A stretch of 18,652 bases of DNA. Origin: Bordetella parapertussis. GTDB lineage: Bacteria > Pseudomonadota > Gammaproteobacteria > Burkholderiales > Burkholderiaceae_C. Positions 7,256 to 14,668 of this stretch are shown in pieces. A program made the translations under genes and the position numbers. The stretch's first letter is position 1. Every line of letters begins with the position of its first letter. Where the stretch lies: positions 1-18,652 of the forward strand of contig CAMCES010000031.1 of assembly GCA_945873925.1 (NCBI GenBank), written 5' to 3'. The notes beneath the pieces are model-generated. The model had not been told where the DNA came from. It worked only from the letters and a program-made list of their open reading frames with translations, and did not search any database.

Positions 7256-7477
7256 TTATTTCGCAACCACCAGATTGACGACAACGATCAACCCGATCAC
7301 AAACAACAAACCTGCCACCAAACCCACGCCCAGGATGTGCAAGGGCGTGATGTGTGACAAATCTTCTTGAGACTCACTGTTTTTTCGAATACCGATGAAA
7401 GACCAAGCAACCGCGACGATGGAGCGCCACAAAGGACGCTTGACCACCACAACAGGCTGCGCCAACTGGTCGCTCAT
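7256..7477 (-). CDS. DUF2970 small membrane protein
   Basis: This 73-residue protein has a basic juxtamembrane region (KRPLWRSIVAVAWSFIGIRKN), the linker SESQEDLSHITP, and one C-terminal membrane helix (about 47-70, ILGVGLVAGLLFVIGLIVVV). The combination, and the place between ctaG and ctaE, fit the DUF2970 family; its function is unknown, and a structural or assembly role for the oxidase is inferred from position only. Its ATG (7477) overlaps the ctaG stop as ATGA, and its stop lies under the ctaE ribosome binding site, so it is part of one translated chain. Confidence 0.88.
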   Translation of the reverse strand: MSDQLAQPVVVVKRPLWRSIVAVAWSFIGIRKNSESQEDLSHITPLHILGVGLVAGLLFVIGLIVVVNLVVAK

Positions 7478-8082
7478 ACGCCTTCACCGCTCACGGACAC
7501 AGCCGAAACCTTGCTGCCAGGAGCGGCGGGTGTTTTGCTTCCCACCTCAAAAAAGGTGTAGGACAAGGTGATGGTATTGACGCTTTTCGACAGCTTGGGG
7601 TCAATCACGAACACCACCGGCCACTGCTTTTTCTCACCAGGCGCCAAGGTGTACTGGTTGAAGCAGAAACATTCCATTTTGTTGAAATGGGATGCGGCTT
7701 CAGTGGGCGCGTAGCTGGGAATGGCTTGGGCAGACATGGCTCGGTCTTGCACGTTTTGAAATTCGTACATGACCGTGGCCATCTCGCCAGGGTGCACTTG
7801 CACCGAACTTTGCGCCGGTTTGAATTGCCATGGACCACGTGAATTGGCATCAAACTCCACCGTGATGGTACGACTGGTGTCCACCTGGGTGTTGTCCGCC
7901 TTAGCCAAACGCGCATTGCCAGAACCAGGCAATTCTTTCTCACCCAAAGCCAAAATGTTGATGCCAGTCATTTCACAAATGTGTTTGTAAATGGGGACCA
8001 GGGCATAGCCAAACAGAAACATACCCAAGGCCACCACCGCCAGCTTTCGCAGCATCAACAAATTGTTTTGGCGCAATCCCAT
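7474..8082 (-). CDS. ctaG: Cytochrome c oxidase assembly protein CtaG/Cox11
   Basis: Cox11 proteins deliver copper to the CuB site of subunit I. The protein is 202 residues: a short cytoplasmic end, one membrane helix (about 12-33, ending YALVPIYKHICEMTG with a conserved Cys36), and a periplasmic immunoglobulin-like domain. The latter has the copper-binding CFCF motif (Cys138 and Cys140 in KMECFCFNQYTL) and the strand VNTITLSYTFFEV near the end. The start is ATG 8082; ATG 8055 is an alternative. No clear ribosome binding site is present. It follows ctaD after 26 bases, leaving no room for the small assembly protein I recall between these genes in relatives. Confidence 0.96.
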   Translation of the reverse strand: MGLRQNNLLMLRKLAVVALGMFLFGYALVPIYKHICEMTGINILALGEKELPGSGNARLAKADNTQVDTSRTITVEFDANSRGPWQFKPAQSSVQVHPGEMATVMYEFQNVQDRAMSAQAIPSYAPTEAASHFNKMECFCFNQYTLAPGEKKQWPVVFVIDPKLSKSVNTITLSYTFFEVGSKTPAAPGSKVSAVSVSGEGV

Positions 8083-8108
8083 GGGTGGCGGCTTGTGTTC
8101 AAGAAAGA

Positions 8109-9740
8109 TCAGGCCACGATGCGGGTGGCATCGGCATTGAGCTTGGGTGGGGTTTCAAAGGTGTGGAAAGGTGCGGGCGATGGCACTTCCCACTCCAAAC
8201 CTTCAGCACCTTCCCAGGGGCGCTGGGGTGCAGGTTCGCCTTGACCACGCATGGTGGGCAGCACGATGTAGATGAAGAAATACACCTGCGCAATACCGAA
8301 GGCAAAGGCGCCAACCGAGGCCAGGGCATTGAAGTCAGCAAACTGCATCGGGTAGTCGGCGTAACGACGCGGCATGCCGGCCAAGCCCAAGAAGTGCATG
8401 GGGAAGAAGGTGACATTGAAGGAAATCAGAGTCCACCAAAAATGAATCTTGCCGCGCGCCTCGTTGTACATCACACCGGTCCATTTGGGCGACCAGTAGT
8501 AGTAGCCCGCAAACATGGTGAACAGGGAACCAGCCACCAACACATAGTGGAAGTGGGCAACCACGTAGTAGCCGTCTTGCAGCTGCAAGTCGATTGGGGC
8601 CATGGCCAAAATCAGGCCAGTGAAACCACCCATGGTGAACACGAAGATGAAACCCACTGCGAACAGCATGGGGGTTTCAAAGGTCATGGAGCCTTTCCAC
8701 ATGGTGGCAATCCAGTTGAACACCTTCACGCCCGTGGGCACAGAGATCAGCATGGTGGCGTACATGAAGAACAGTTGACCTGTCACCGGCATACCAGTGG
8801 TGTACATGTGGTGGGCCCACACGATGAAGGACAAGATGGCAATCGAAGAAGTGGCGTACACCATAGAGGCGTAACCAAACAAACGCTTGCGAGAAAACGC
8901 AGGAATGATCTGGCTGATGATGCCGAAAGCCGGCAAGATCATGATGTAGACCTCGGGGTGACCAAAGAACCAGAAGATGTGCTGGAACATGACAGGGTCA
9001 CCGCCGCCGGCGGGGTTGAAGAAGGTGGTGCCAAAGTGACGGTCTGTCAAAACCATGGTGATCGCGCCAGCCAACACAGGCATCACAGCGATCAGCAAAT
9101 AAGCAGTGATGAGCCATGTCCAGACGAACATCGGCATCTTCATCAGTGTCATGCCAGGGGCACGCATGTTCAGGATGGTGACGATGATGTTGATCGAGCC
9201 CATGATGGAACTGGCACCCAACAAGTGCAAGGCCAAAATACTCGCATCCATGGAGGGGCCCATTTGCAAGGTCAAGGGCGCGTAAATCGTCCAGCCAGTG
9301 GCGGGTGCGCCACCGGGCATGAAGAATGAGCCAGCCAACATGGCAGCAGCAGGAATCATCAGCCAAAAGCTGAAGTTGTTCATGCGGGCAAAAGCCATGT
9401 CCGAGGCGCCGATTTGCAAAGGAACCATCCAGTTAGCAAAGCCGACAAAGGCCGGCATGATGGCGCCAAACACCATGATCAAGCCGTGCATGGTCGTGAA
9501 TTGGTTAAACAACTCAGGGTTGACCAACTGCAGACCGGGCTGGAACAACTCAGCGCGAATCAGCAACGCCAAGACGCCACCGATGATCAGCATGGTGAAA
9601 GCAAACAGCAGGTATAAAGTACCAATGTCTTTGTGGTTGGTCGCATATACCCAACGGCGCCAGCCGTGCGGCGCGCCATGGTGGCCATCATGACCGTGGT
9701 CTGAGGCTCCGTGGCCGTGGGGATCAAGAACTGCGCTCAT
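8109..9740 (-). CDS. ctaD: Cytochrome c oxidase subunit I (aa3 type)
   Basis: This is the catalytic haem-copper subunit (coxA), reducing O2 to water and pumping protons across the inner membrane. It has 543 residues and twelve expected helices. Ligands can be read off: His85 (TMHGLIMVFGA) and His398 for haem a, His396 (VVAHFHYV) for haem a3, and His261, His310 and His311 for CuB. HPEVY at 261-265 contains the crosslinked Tyr265 and the D-channel Glu263, so this is an A1-type oxidase. SVPTGVKVFNW with Lys339 is the K-channel. The N-terminus is odd in holding seven His in residues 8-25. The start is supported by TAAGGA at 9747-9752, six bases upstream. It follows ctaC by 26 bases. Confidence 0.98.
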   Translation of the reverse strand: MSAVLDPHGHGASDHGHDGHHGAPHGWRRWVYATNHKDIGTLYLLFAFTMLIIGGVLALLIRAELFQPGLQLVNPELFNQFTTMHGLIMVFGAIMPAFVGFANWMVPLQIGASDMAFARMNNFSFWLMIPAAAMLAGSFFMPGGAPATGWTIYAPLTLQMGPSMDASILALHLLGASSIMGSINIIVTILNMRAPGMTLMKMPMFVWTWLITAYLLIAVMPVLAGAITMVLTDRHFGTTFFNPAGGGDPVMFQHIFWFFGHPEVYIMILPAFGIISQIIPAFSRKRLFGYASMVYATSSIAILSFIVWAHHMYTTGMPVTGQLFFMYATMLISVPTGVKVFNWIATMWKGSMTFETPMLFAVGFIFVFTMGGFTGLILAMAPIDLQLQDGYYVVAHFHYVLVAGSLFTMFAGYYYWSPKWTGVMYNEARGKIHFWWTLISFNVTFFPMHFLGLAGMPRRYADYPMQFADFNALASVGAFAFGIAQVYFFIYIVLPTMRGQGEPAPQRPWEGAEGLEWEVPSPAPFHTFETPPKLNADATRIVA

Positions 9741-9766
9741 GGTTGTTCCTTAGATTTCAAATGGTT

Positions 9767-10930
9767 TTATTGACGGGCCGCGAGCACGTCAGCGGGCTGG
9801 ACAATTTGTCCTGTTTTGTTGGACCAGTTGTTTTTGGTGAAACTGATCACAGCAGCAATGTCGGTGTCGCTGAGTTGGCGCCAGGCTGGCATGGTCAGGT
9901 TGTTTTGGCCATTGAGCAGCACATTGATTTGTTTGGTGCTGTCAGCATCCAACACCACCGCCGCGCCATCCAAGCCTTTGATCGGGCCCATGCCCTTGCC
10001 AGTGGCTTGGTGACAGGCTTGGCAATTGGCCTCGTAAACCTTGCTGCCTCTGCTGGAGAGCTCAGCCAAAGTCCAAACTTTGCTCGGGTCATCTTGCTTG
10101 GCGGCCAGTTTTTTGTTTTGATCGGCAACCCAGGCGGTGTAGTCTTCTGCGCTCACCACTTTCACGTGGATCGGCATGTATGCGTGTTCCTTGCCGCACA
10201 GTTCTTGGCATTGACCGCGGAAATCACCAACGTACTCAGCACGGAACCAGGTGTCACGCACAAAACCAGGGATTGCATCTTGCTTGATACCAAACGAGTT
10301 GATGGCAAAGGAATGAATCACGTCATTGGAGGTGGTGATGATGCGAATTTTTTTGCCCACAGGAACCACCAAGGGGTTGTCCACTTTGAGCAGGTAGTCA
10401 TCGGTGGGTTCGGGCTTGCCGCTGTCGGACATGGCGCGTTGCTGCTGGTCCAAGCTGGAGATGAAGTTGATGCCTTCGCCCTCACCATTGATGTAGTCGT
10501 AGCCCCATTTCCACTGGTAGCCAGTGGCTTTGATGGTCAACTCTGCGTTGGAGGTGTCTTTGCTGGCCACCACCGCTTTGGTGGCAGGCAAGGCCATCAA
10601 AATCACAATGATGAAGGGAACCACGGTCCAAGCGATTTCGACTCTGACAGATTCGTGAAAACTGGCTGGCTTGTGGCCCTGAGACTTGCGGTGTTTCCAG
10701 ATGGAATAGAACATCACACCAAAAACAGCCACAAAAATAACCGTGCAAATGATCAACATGAACCAATGCAACCAAACTTGCTCCTGAGCAATCAGGGTGG
10801 CTGGAGGGTGCAGGTTGAGTTGGTTGACCGCTGGGCCACCGGGTAGATCATTGACAGCCCATGCTGCGGTAGCACCCAAGGCCATCAAACCCAGGCATGC
10901 TGTTTTCAAGTTGGTATGTAGGTTCATCAT
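9767..10930 (-). CDS. ctaC: Cytochrome c oxidase subunit II with C-terminal cytochrome c domain
   Basis: Subunit II (coxB) accepts electrons from cytochrome c at its CuA centre and passes them to subunit I. The protein is 387 residues: signal peptide (about 1-25), two membrane helices (about 53-77 and 99-120), then the CuA cupredoxin domain. The latter has the aromatic patch GYQWKWGYDY and ligands His206, Cys241, Glu243, Cys245, His249 and Met252 (CQELCGKEHAYM). A fused cytochrome c domain follows, with CQACH at 303-307 and a likely axial Met347 (LTMPAW). This caa3-like fusion gives the subunit its own haem c. ATG 10930 and the adjoining ATG 10927 are equivalent; neither has a good ribosome binding site. 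It is the first gene of the oxidase operon. Confidence 0.97.
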   Translation of the reverse strand: MMNLHTNLKTACLGLMALGATAAWAVNDLPGGPAVNQLNLHPPATLIAQEQVWLHWFMLIICTVIFVAVFGVMFYSIWKHRKSQGHKPASFHESVRVEIAWTVVPFIIVILMALPATKAVVASKDTSNAELTIKATGYQWKWGYDYINGEGEGINFISSLDQQQRAMSDSGKPEPTDDYLLKVDNPLVVPVGKKIRIITTSNDVIHSFAINSFGIKQDAIPGFVRDTWFRAEYVGDFRGQCQELCGKEHAYMPIHVKVVSAEDYTAWVADQNKKLAAKQDDPSKVWTLAELSSRGSKVYEANCQACHQATGKGMGPIKGLDGAAVVLDADSTKQINVLLNGQNNLTMPAWRQLSDTDIAAVISFTKNNWSNKTGQIVQPADVLAARQ

Positions 10931-10972
10931 GTTTTAAATCATCAACAAATAAGCCTCATGGCTCAGATTTGA

Positions 10973-10981
10973 ATTGTAGCA
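10973..10981 (-). promoter_or_regulatory. Possible extended -10 promoter of the ctaC operon
   Basis: Read on the minus strand, TGC followed by TACAAT (10978-10973) forms an extended -10 element; transcription would start near 10966, giving a leader of about 36 bases before ctaC. No good -35 lies at the right spacing. It sits in the 104-base gap between the BioC-like gene and ctaC, which otherwise shows no hairpin. Confidence 0.35.
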
Positions 10982-11034
10982 AGCTGGTTTTGTATCAAGC
11001 CTGACAATAAACTTGCAAGGTCTTTCATGCGGGT

Positions 11035-11943
11035 TCATGCGCCTGTCACATTTTTGAGCATCGACTTCATGTCCTCCAAGCTCATTTTGGTTTCGGATTT
11101 GACAGGTATTTGGCGCTTGGCTTTGAAGGCATGGCCGTAAATCACCTCCAGTCTCAGGGCCAATCGGCCCGTTTGACTGGCACACCCCAAATGGCATTGG
11201 ATGGTCTGGTGCCAGGCCTCTAACCACCCGCGCCCTCTGCAGTTTGGGAACCGGTCTGGATGGAGGTTGCGCCCCCAACTGCGCAGCTCCTTGAGCAGGG
11301 CTTGCGGGCTGTTGTAGGTTAAGGTGATGTGCTCCATGTCCATGATCGGTGAGGCAAACCCCGACTGCAGCAACATGTCTCCCCAGTCGTGCATGTCGGT
11401 GAATGCGTGGGCGGGTTCGGGCCAGCCCGCATGGCGGTAGGCCTCTCGCAATTGCCCCAGACTGTCAGGGCCTAAACAGGAAAACATCACAAAACCCTGG
11501 TCATTCAAGCTCTGGGCCCATTGCCGCATCCAATCGGCTGGCCTGGCCTGCAAATGCAGGCCCATATTGGACCAAACCATGTCTGCAGGCTGGTTCACCT
11601 GGTTTGCAAAACGACGCTGTGGGCCCCAAAAACGCCACCAGGGGGCTTGCAAATGGCTTTGCGCCCAAGACAAATCGCTCACACAAGGTTCGAGCACCGT
11701 CACTTGGGACTGAGGGTAGGCCTGCTCGATCAGAGACTGTGACCCTAGGCCGCCCAGACGCGGCGCCCAATGCACCCAGTGACTGGGTTGGTGTTTGATC
11801 AACGGCAGGCGCTCGGCCATGCGCCTGGCGACTTCGTTGTGCAGCCAAGCTTCGCCATGACGGCTGATCTTTGCCCCCAGCCGCTGGGCAGCTGCTGGGT
11901 CTATGGGGGGCAGTGCTTCACGACCAGAAGGTGAGGGCTTCAC
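11035..11943 (-). CDS. BioC-like SAM-dependent methyltransferase
   Basis: BioC proteins methylate malonyl-ACP at the start of biotin synthesis. This 302-residue protein resembles them in its second half: ADMVWSNMGLHL (post-II region), FVMFSCLGPDSLGQLREA, AFTDMHDWGDMLLQSGF and TLTYNSPQALLKELRSWG. The SAM-binding glycine loop is unusual: WAPRLGGLGSQSLIEQAYP (59-77) lacks the acidic residue and exact glycine spacing of motif I, though VTVLEP (81-86) with its acidic residue is in place. The start is GTG 11943, with a weak GAG about ten bases upstream; no ATG is available until residue 42. Biotin genes are not adjacent, so bioC is not assigned. It is divergent from comF across 35 bases and lies upstream of ctaC in the same direction. 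Confidence 0.75.
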   Translation of the reverse strand: MKPSPSGREALPPIDPAAAQRLGAKISRHGEAWLHNEVARRMAERLPLIKHQPSHWVHWAPRLGGLGSQSLIEQAYPQSQVTVLEPCVSDLSWAQSHLQAPWWRFWGPQRRFANQVNQPADMVWSNMGLHLQARPADWMRQWAQSLNDQGFVMFSCLGPDSLGQLREAYRHAGWPEPAHAFTDMHDWGDMLLQSGFASPIMDMEHITLTYNSPQALLKELRSWGRNLHPDRFPNCRGRGWLEAWHQTIQCHLGCASQTGRLALRLEVIYGHAFKAKRQIPVKSETKMSLEDMKSMLKNVTGA

Positions 11944-11978
11944 ATGTTTTCACTCGAACAATTGTCTACATTGGCAGC

Positions 11979-12725
11979 ATGCAATTCATTCACGGAGCAT
12001 ACCGAAGATGGCTCAGTCGGGCACCAACCCCGTGGCCTTGCCCCAGTTTATGCAGGGTCTGCGACCAATGGGCGCTGGAAACGGTTTGTGCAGCTTGCTG
12101 GTCAGCACATGCGCCCTTGAGCCAGCGCTGCAGTTGCTGCGCCCTGCCGTGTGAGGCTCAGGTGTGCCAGGCTTGCATGGCGCAACCACCGCTGTGGCAG
12201 CGGTGTGGCACGGCCCTGCCCTACAGCGGTCCTTGGCCTGCCTTGATCGCGTCGTTCAAATACCAAGGCGAGGTCGGGCTGGCAGGCCTGTTTGGGCAGC
12301 TAATGCGCCAGCAGGCCTTGGTTCAGCAGGTATTGGAAAATGTCGACGGTTTGGTGCCTGTGCCCCTGTCGCCAGACAAGTTGCGACTTCGCGGCTACAA
12401 CCAATCCCAATGGCTGGCCCGCCAACTTTGTGCAGAACGCACCCGGCCAGATGCACTGTTGCGGCTTAGGGACACCCCCGCGCAAGCCGGCTTGAACCTT
12501 TCCAAGCGGCAACACAACTTGCACAACGCCATCACCTGGAACCCCAGCCAAGCCAAGCAACTCCAGGGTAAGCGCCTGGCATTGGTGGACGATGTCATGA
12601 CATCGGGCAGCACACTCACCGCCTGCGCGCAAGCGCTTTGGCAGGCCGGGGCGGCACAGGTCGATTGCCTGGTGCTGGCGCGGGCAGGTCGAGGGGACAA
12701 GCCACAATCGGGCACCCCAGCCTGA
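11979..12725 (+). CDS. comF: ComF family phosphoribosyltransferase-like protein
   Basis: ComF proteins are needed for natural transformation in several bacteria; they join an N-terminal zinc-binding region to a phosphoribosyltransferase fold. In this 248-residue protein the Cys pairs occur at CRVC (25-28), CAAC (37-40), CSCC (51-54) and CQAC (63-66). The PRPP-binding loop VDDVMTSGST is at 203-212, and the substrate-side motif DGLVPVPLSPDKLRLRGYNQ at 123-142. ATG 11979 is chosen because it leaves a usual ComF length; an upstream frame to 11871 only overlaps the divergent methyltransferase. trmL follows seven bases after the stop and is probably co-transcribed. Whether the host is competent cannot be told from here. 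Confidence 0.9.
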   Translation: MQFIHGAYRRWLSRAPTPWPCPSLCRVCDQWALETVCAACWSAHAPLSQRCSCCALPCEAQVCQACMAQPPLWQRCGTALPYSGPWPALIASFKYQGEVGLAGLFGQLMRQQALVQQVLENVDGLVPVPLSPDKLRLRGYNQSQWLARQLCAERTRPDALLRLRDTPAQAGLNLSKRQHNLHNAITWNPSQAKQLQGKRLALVDDVMTSGSTLTACAQALWQAGAAQVDCLVLARAGRGDKPQSGTPA

Positions 12726-12732
12726 GCCTGCC

Positions 12733-13215
12733 ATGTTCAACGTCGTTCTTGTTCACCCCGAAATTCCACCCAACACGGGCAATGTGATTCGCTTGGCCGC
12801 CAATACCGGTTGCCGGCTGCACCTGATCGAGCCGCTGGGTTTCTCAATGGAGGACAAGCAAATGCGGCGCGCTGGTTTGGACTATTTGGAATACGCCCCA
12901 ATCAAACGCCATGCCAACTGGGCCGCATTTTTAGCCCTTGAAACCCCAGCGCCTGCCCGTTGCTTTGCCTTGACCACCCACGGCCAGCATCCGGTGCATG
13001 GCTGTCAATTTCAAGCAGGGGATTGGCTGGTGTTTGGCTCGGAAACCAGCGGTCTGCCAGCGGACATACGCGCCAGCTTTACCGACAGTCAAAAAATGCG
13101 CTTGCCCATGCTGCCCGGTCAACGCAGTTTGAATTTGTCCAATGCCGTGGCCGTCACGGTTTACGAGGCATGGCGACAGCAGGGTTTTGCCACGCCCAGT
13201 GACACCCCGACTTGA
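12733..13215 (+). CDS. trmL: tRNA (cytidine/uridine-2'-O-)-methyltransferase TrmL
   Basis: TrmL is a small SPOUT-class enzyme that 2'-O-methylates the wobble nucleotide 34 of leucine tRNAs using SAM. The 160-residue length fits a stand-alone SPOUT domain. The N-terminal HPEIPPNTGNVIRLAANTG (8-26) is diagnostic, FGSETSGLP (101-109) is motif 2, and PMLPGQRSLNLSNAVAV (125-141) forms the knotted SAM-binding end. The gene starts seven bases after comF and ends 48 bases from the convergent MaoC-like gene; no clear hairpin terminator is seen in that gap. Confidence 0.96.
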   Translation: MFNVVLVHPEIPPNTGNVIRLAANTGCRLHLIEPLGFSMEDKQMRRAGLDYLEYAPIKRHANWAAFLALETPAPARCFALTTHGQHPVHGCQFQAGDWLVFGSETSGLPADIRASFTDSQKMRLPMLPGQRSLNLSNAVAVTVYEAWRQQGFATPSDTPT

Positions 13216-13263
13216 AAACCTGCCCAGGCCCGCAGCTGCCGCGGCTTCAAGCACCGCTGGCGT

Positions 13264-13722
13264 TCAAGCGTATTGGCGCACCATGGATTCGGCCACACAG
13301 GCTGGCTTGTCGCTGCCTTCTTGCTCAACCGTGACCCGCCAGGTCATCTGCAGGCCTGCGGGCTCGATGGCTTCGCAGGCCAACAAATGCATGTGCCCGC
13401 GCAGGCGGCTGCCCACCGGCACCGGCGCGGTGAACCGCACTTTGTTCAGGCCATAGTTCACACCCATGCGCACCTGCTTGATCTCAAACGCCGAGGCAAA
13501 CATGCAAGGCAGCAAAGACAGGGTCAAAAACCCGTGCGCGATCGGTACGCCAAACGGGCCTTGCTTGGCGCGCTCAGGGTCGGTGTGAATCCATTGGTGG
13601 TCATGGGTCGCGTGGGCAAACTGGTTGACCTGTTCTTGGGTGATGGTCAGCCAGTCGCTGATGGCCACGTCTTGCCCGACATGCGCGGCCAGGTCGGCCA
13701 AGGAGTTGAAAATTTTCTTCAT
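13264..13722 (-). CDS. MaoC-like (R)-hydratase/dehydratase
   Basis: MaoC-family enzymes have a hot-dog fold and mostly hydrate enoyl-CoA thioesters to (R)-3-hydroxyacyl-CoA. This 152-residue protein has the hydratase signature: ITQEQVNQFAHATHDHQWIH, with Asp and His in the catalytic positions, then DPERA and GPFGVPIAHGFLTLSLL. The final strand region is YGLNKVRFTAPVPVGSRLRG. ATG 13722 gives the usual length; a TTG at 13776 would add 18 residues without a family match. The substrate is unknown. It is divergent from fpr across 113 bases and the immediate neighbours are not obviously fatty-acid genes. Confidence 0.92.
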   Translation of the reverse strand: MKKIFNSLADLAAHVGQDVAISDWLTITQEQVNQFAHATHDHQWIHTDPERAKQGPFGVPIAHGFLTLSLLPCMFASAFEIKQVRMGVNYGLNKVRFTAPVPVGSRLRGHMHLLACEAIEPAGLQMTWRVTVEQEGSDKPACVAESMVRQYA

Positions 13723-13780
13723 AGACGGACTGTCGGCCAAAGCCGTGAACAGGTCAATCCTGTTTGAGACAGTCAAGGGT

Positions 13781-13807
13781 TTGACCGCATGCGCTGCGCT
13801 TTAAAAT
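13781..13807 (+). promoter_or_regulatory. Predicted promoter of fpr
   Basis: TTGACC (13781-13786) and TAAAAT (13802-13807) are spaced 15 bases apart (16 if TTTGAC at 13780-13785 is taken as the -35). Transcription would begin near 13814, about 22 bases before the fpr ATG and inside the 14-bp palindrome at 13811-13824. Spacing is a little short of ideal. Confidence 0.45.
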
Positions 13808-13810
13808 ACC

Positions 13811-13824
13811 CTTTTGATCAAAAG
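13811..13824. repeat. 14-bp perfect palindrome at the predicted fpr transcription start
   Basis: CTTTTGATCAAAAG reads the same on both strands and ends 11 bases before the fpr start codon. Its position just downstream of the -10 would suit an operator, but one such palindrome is expected by chance in a window of this size. It is not an FNR box, which would need a four-base gap between TTGAT and ATCAA. Confidence 0.4.
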
Positions 13825-13835
13825 CCAATCTTGCC

Positions 13836-14609
13836 ATGAGCGCATTTCACGAAGAAACGGTGTTGACCGTTCACCACTGGACCGACAGACTGTTCAGTTT
13901 CACCACCACCCGAGACCAGGCACTGCGCTTTTCCAACGGCCACTTCACCATGATTGGTCTCAAAGTCAACGACAAACCCCTGTTGCGTGCCTACAGCATT
14001 GTGAGCGCCAACTACGAGGAACACCTAGAATTCTTAAGCATCAAGGTGCCAGACGGCCCGCTCACCTCGCGGCTGCAGCACATCCAAGTGGGCGACAAAA
14101 TCATCGTCGGCCGCAAGCCTACCGGCACCTTGTTGATTGACTATTTGTTGCCCGGCAAGAACCTGTATTTGCTCGGCACCGGCACCGGCTTGGCGCCCTA
14201 CATGAGCGTCATCCGCGACCCCGAAACCTACGATCGCTTCGAAAAAGTCATCTTGGTGCACGGTGTGCGTGAAGTCAAAGAGCTGGCCTACCACGACTAC
14301 CTCACGCAAGAGCTGCCGCAGCACGAGTTGTTGGGCGAGATGGTCAGCGGCCAAATGCTTTACTACCCCACGGTCACCCGCGAGCCGTTTCGCAACCAAG
14401 GACGCATCAACGCCCTGATGGACAGCGGCAAGCTGTTCACCGACCTCGGCCTGCCAGCGCTCAACCCCGCAACCGACCGGGTCATGCTGTGCGGCAGCCC
14501 AGACATGCTGAAAAGCCTGAAAACCCTGCTGGAAGAGCGCCACTTCAAAGAAGGCAACACCTCCACCCCCGGCGACTTCGTGGTGGAGCGGGCGTTTGTG
14601 GAGCAATGA
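13836..14609 (+). CDS. fpr: Ferredoxin-NADP(+) reductase
   Basis: This FAD enzyme moves electrons between NADPH and ferredoxin or flavodoxin in the cytoplasm. The 257-residue length matches bacterial (subclass I/FPR) enzymes. FAD-binding RAYS is at 51-54 with the following IVSANYEEHLEFLSIKV; the pyrophosphate-binding LLGTGTGLAPYMSVIRDPE is at 112-130. NADP-domain pieces are VILVHGVRE and VMLCGSPDML. The C-terminus extends past the plant-type tyrosine to VERAFVEQ, as in FPR proteins. It is a single gene with its own predicted promoter and a terminator at 14628. No ferredoxin gene lies beside it. Confidence 0.96.
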   Translation: MSAFHEETVLTVHHWTDRLFSFTTTRDQALRFSNGHFTMIGLKVNDKPLLRAYSIVSANYEEHLEFLSIKVPDGPLTSRLQHIQVGDKIIVGRKPTGTLLIDYLLPGKNLYLLGTGTGLAPYMSVIRDPETYDRFEKVILVHGVREVKELAYHDYLTQELPQHELLGEMVSGQMLYYPTVTREPFRNQGRINALMDSGKLFTDLGLPALNPATDRVMLCGSPDMLKSLKTLLEERHFKEGNTSTPGDFVVERAFVEQ

Positions 14610-14627
14610 ACCCACCCCTGACCCATC

Positions 14628-14654
14628 AAAAAGGCCGCATCAGCGGCCTTTTTT
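14628..14654. terminator. Bidirectional rho-independent terminator between fpr and the thiolase gene
   Basis: AAAAAGGCCGC, ATCA loop, GCGGCCTTTTTT: a 6-bp GC stem with A and T tracts on either side. It serves fpr (ending 14609) and the convergent thiolase gene (ending 14669). Confidence 0.9.
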
Positions 14655-14668
14655 GCTTTAGGGGAAAG

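Noticed and set aside
8085..9329. A 414-codon open frame on the plus strand, antisense to ctaD, rich in His, Gly and Gln
   Set aside because: It is the reverse complement of strongly conserved ctaD codons; the composition is that expected of a shadow frame, and it has no ribosome binding site or family match.
9743..10846. A 367-codon open frame on the plus strand, antisense to ctaC
   Set aside because: It lies entirely opposite a well-identified gene and starts in the ctaC/ctaD gap; no recognisable domain is seen.
11944..11978. Possible BirA or other biotin-regulator operator in the gap between the BioC-like gene and comF
   Set aside because: I looked for the BirA-type pattern TTGTAAACC-N-GGTTTACAA and for the BioR pattern TTATCTATAA; neither is present in these 35 bases.
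13216..13263. Terminator between the convergent trmL and MaoC-like genes
   Set aside because: The stretch is GC-rich with small inverted pieces (GCAGCTGC, CCGCGG) but has no stem of useful length followed by a T run on either strand.
13811..13824. FNR/Anr box upstream of fpr
   Set aside because: The half-sites TTGAT and ATCAA overlap instead of being separated by four bases, so FNR would not recognise it.
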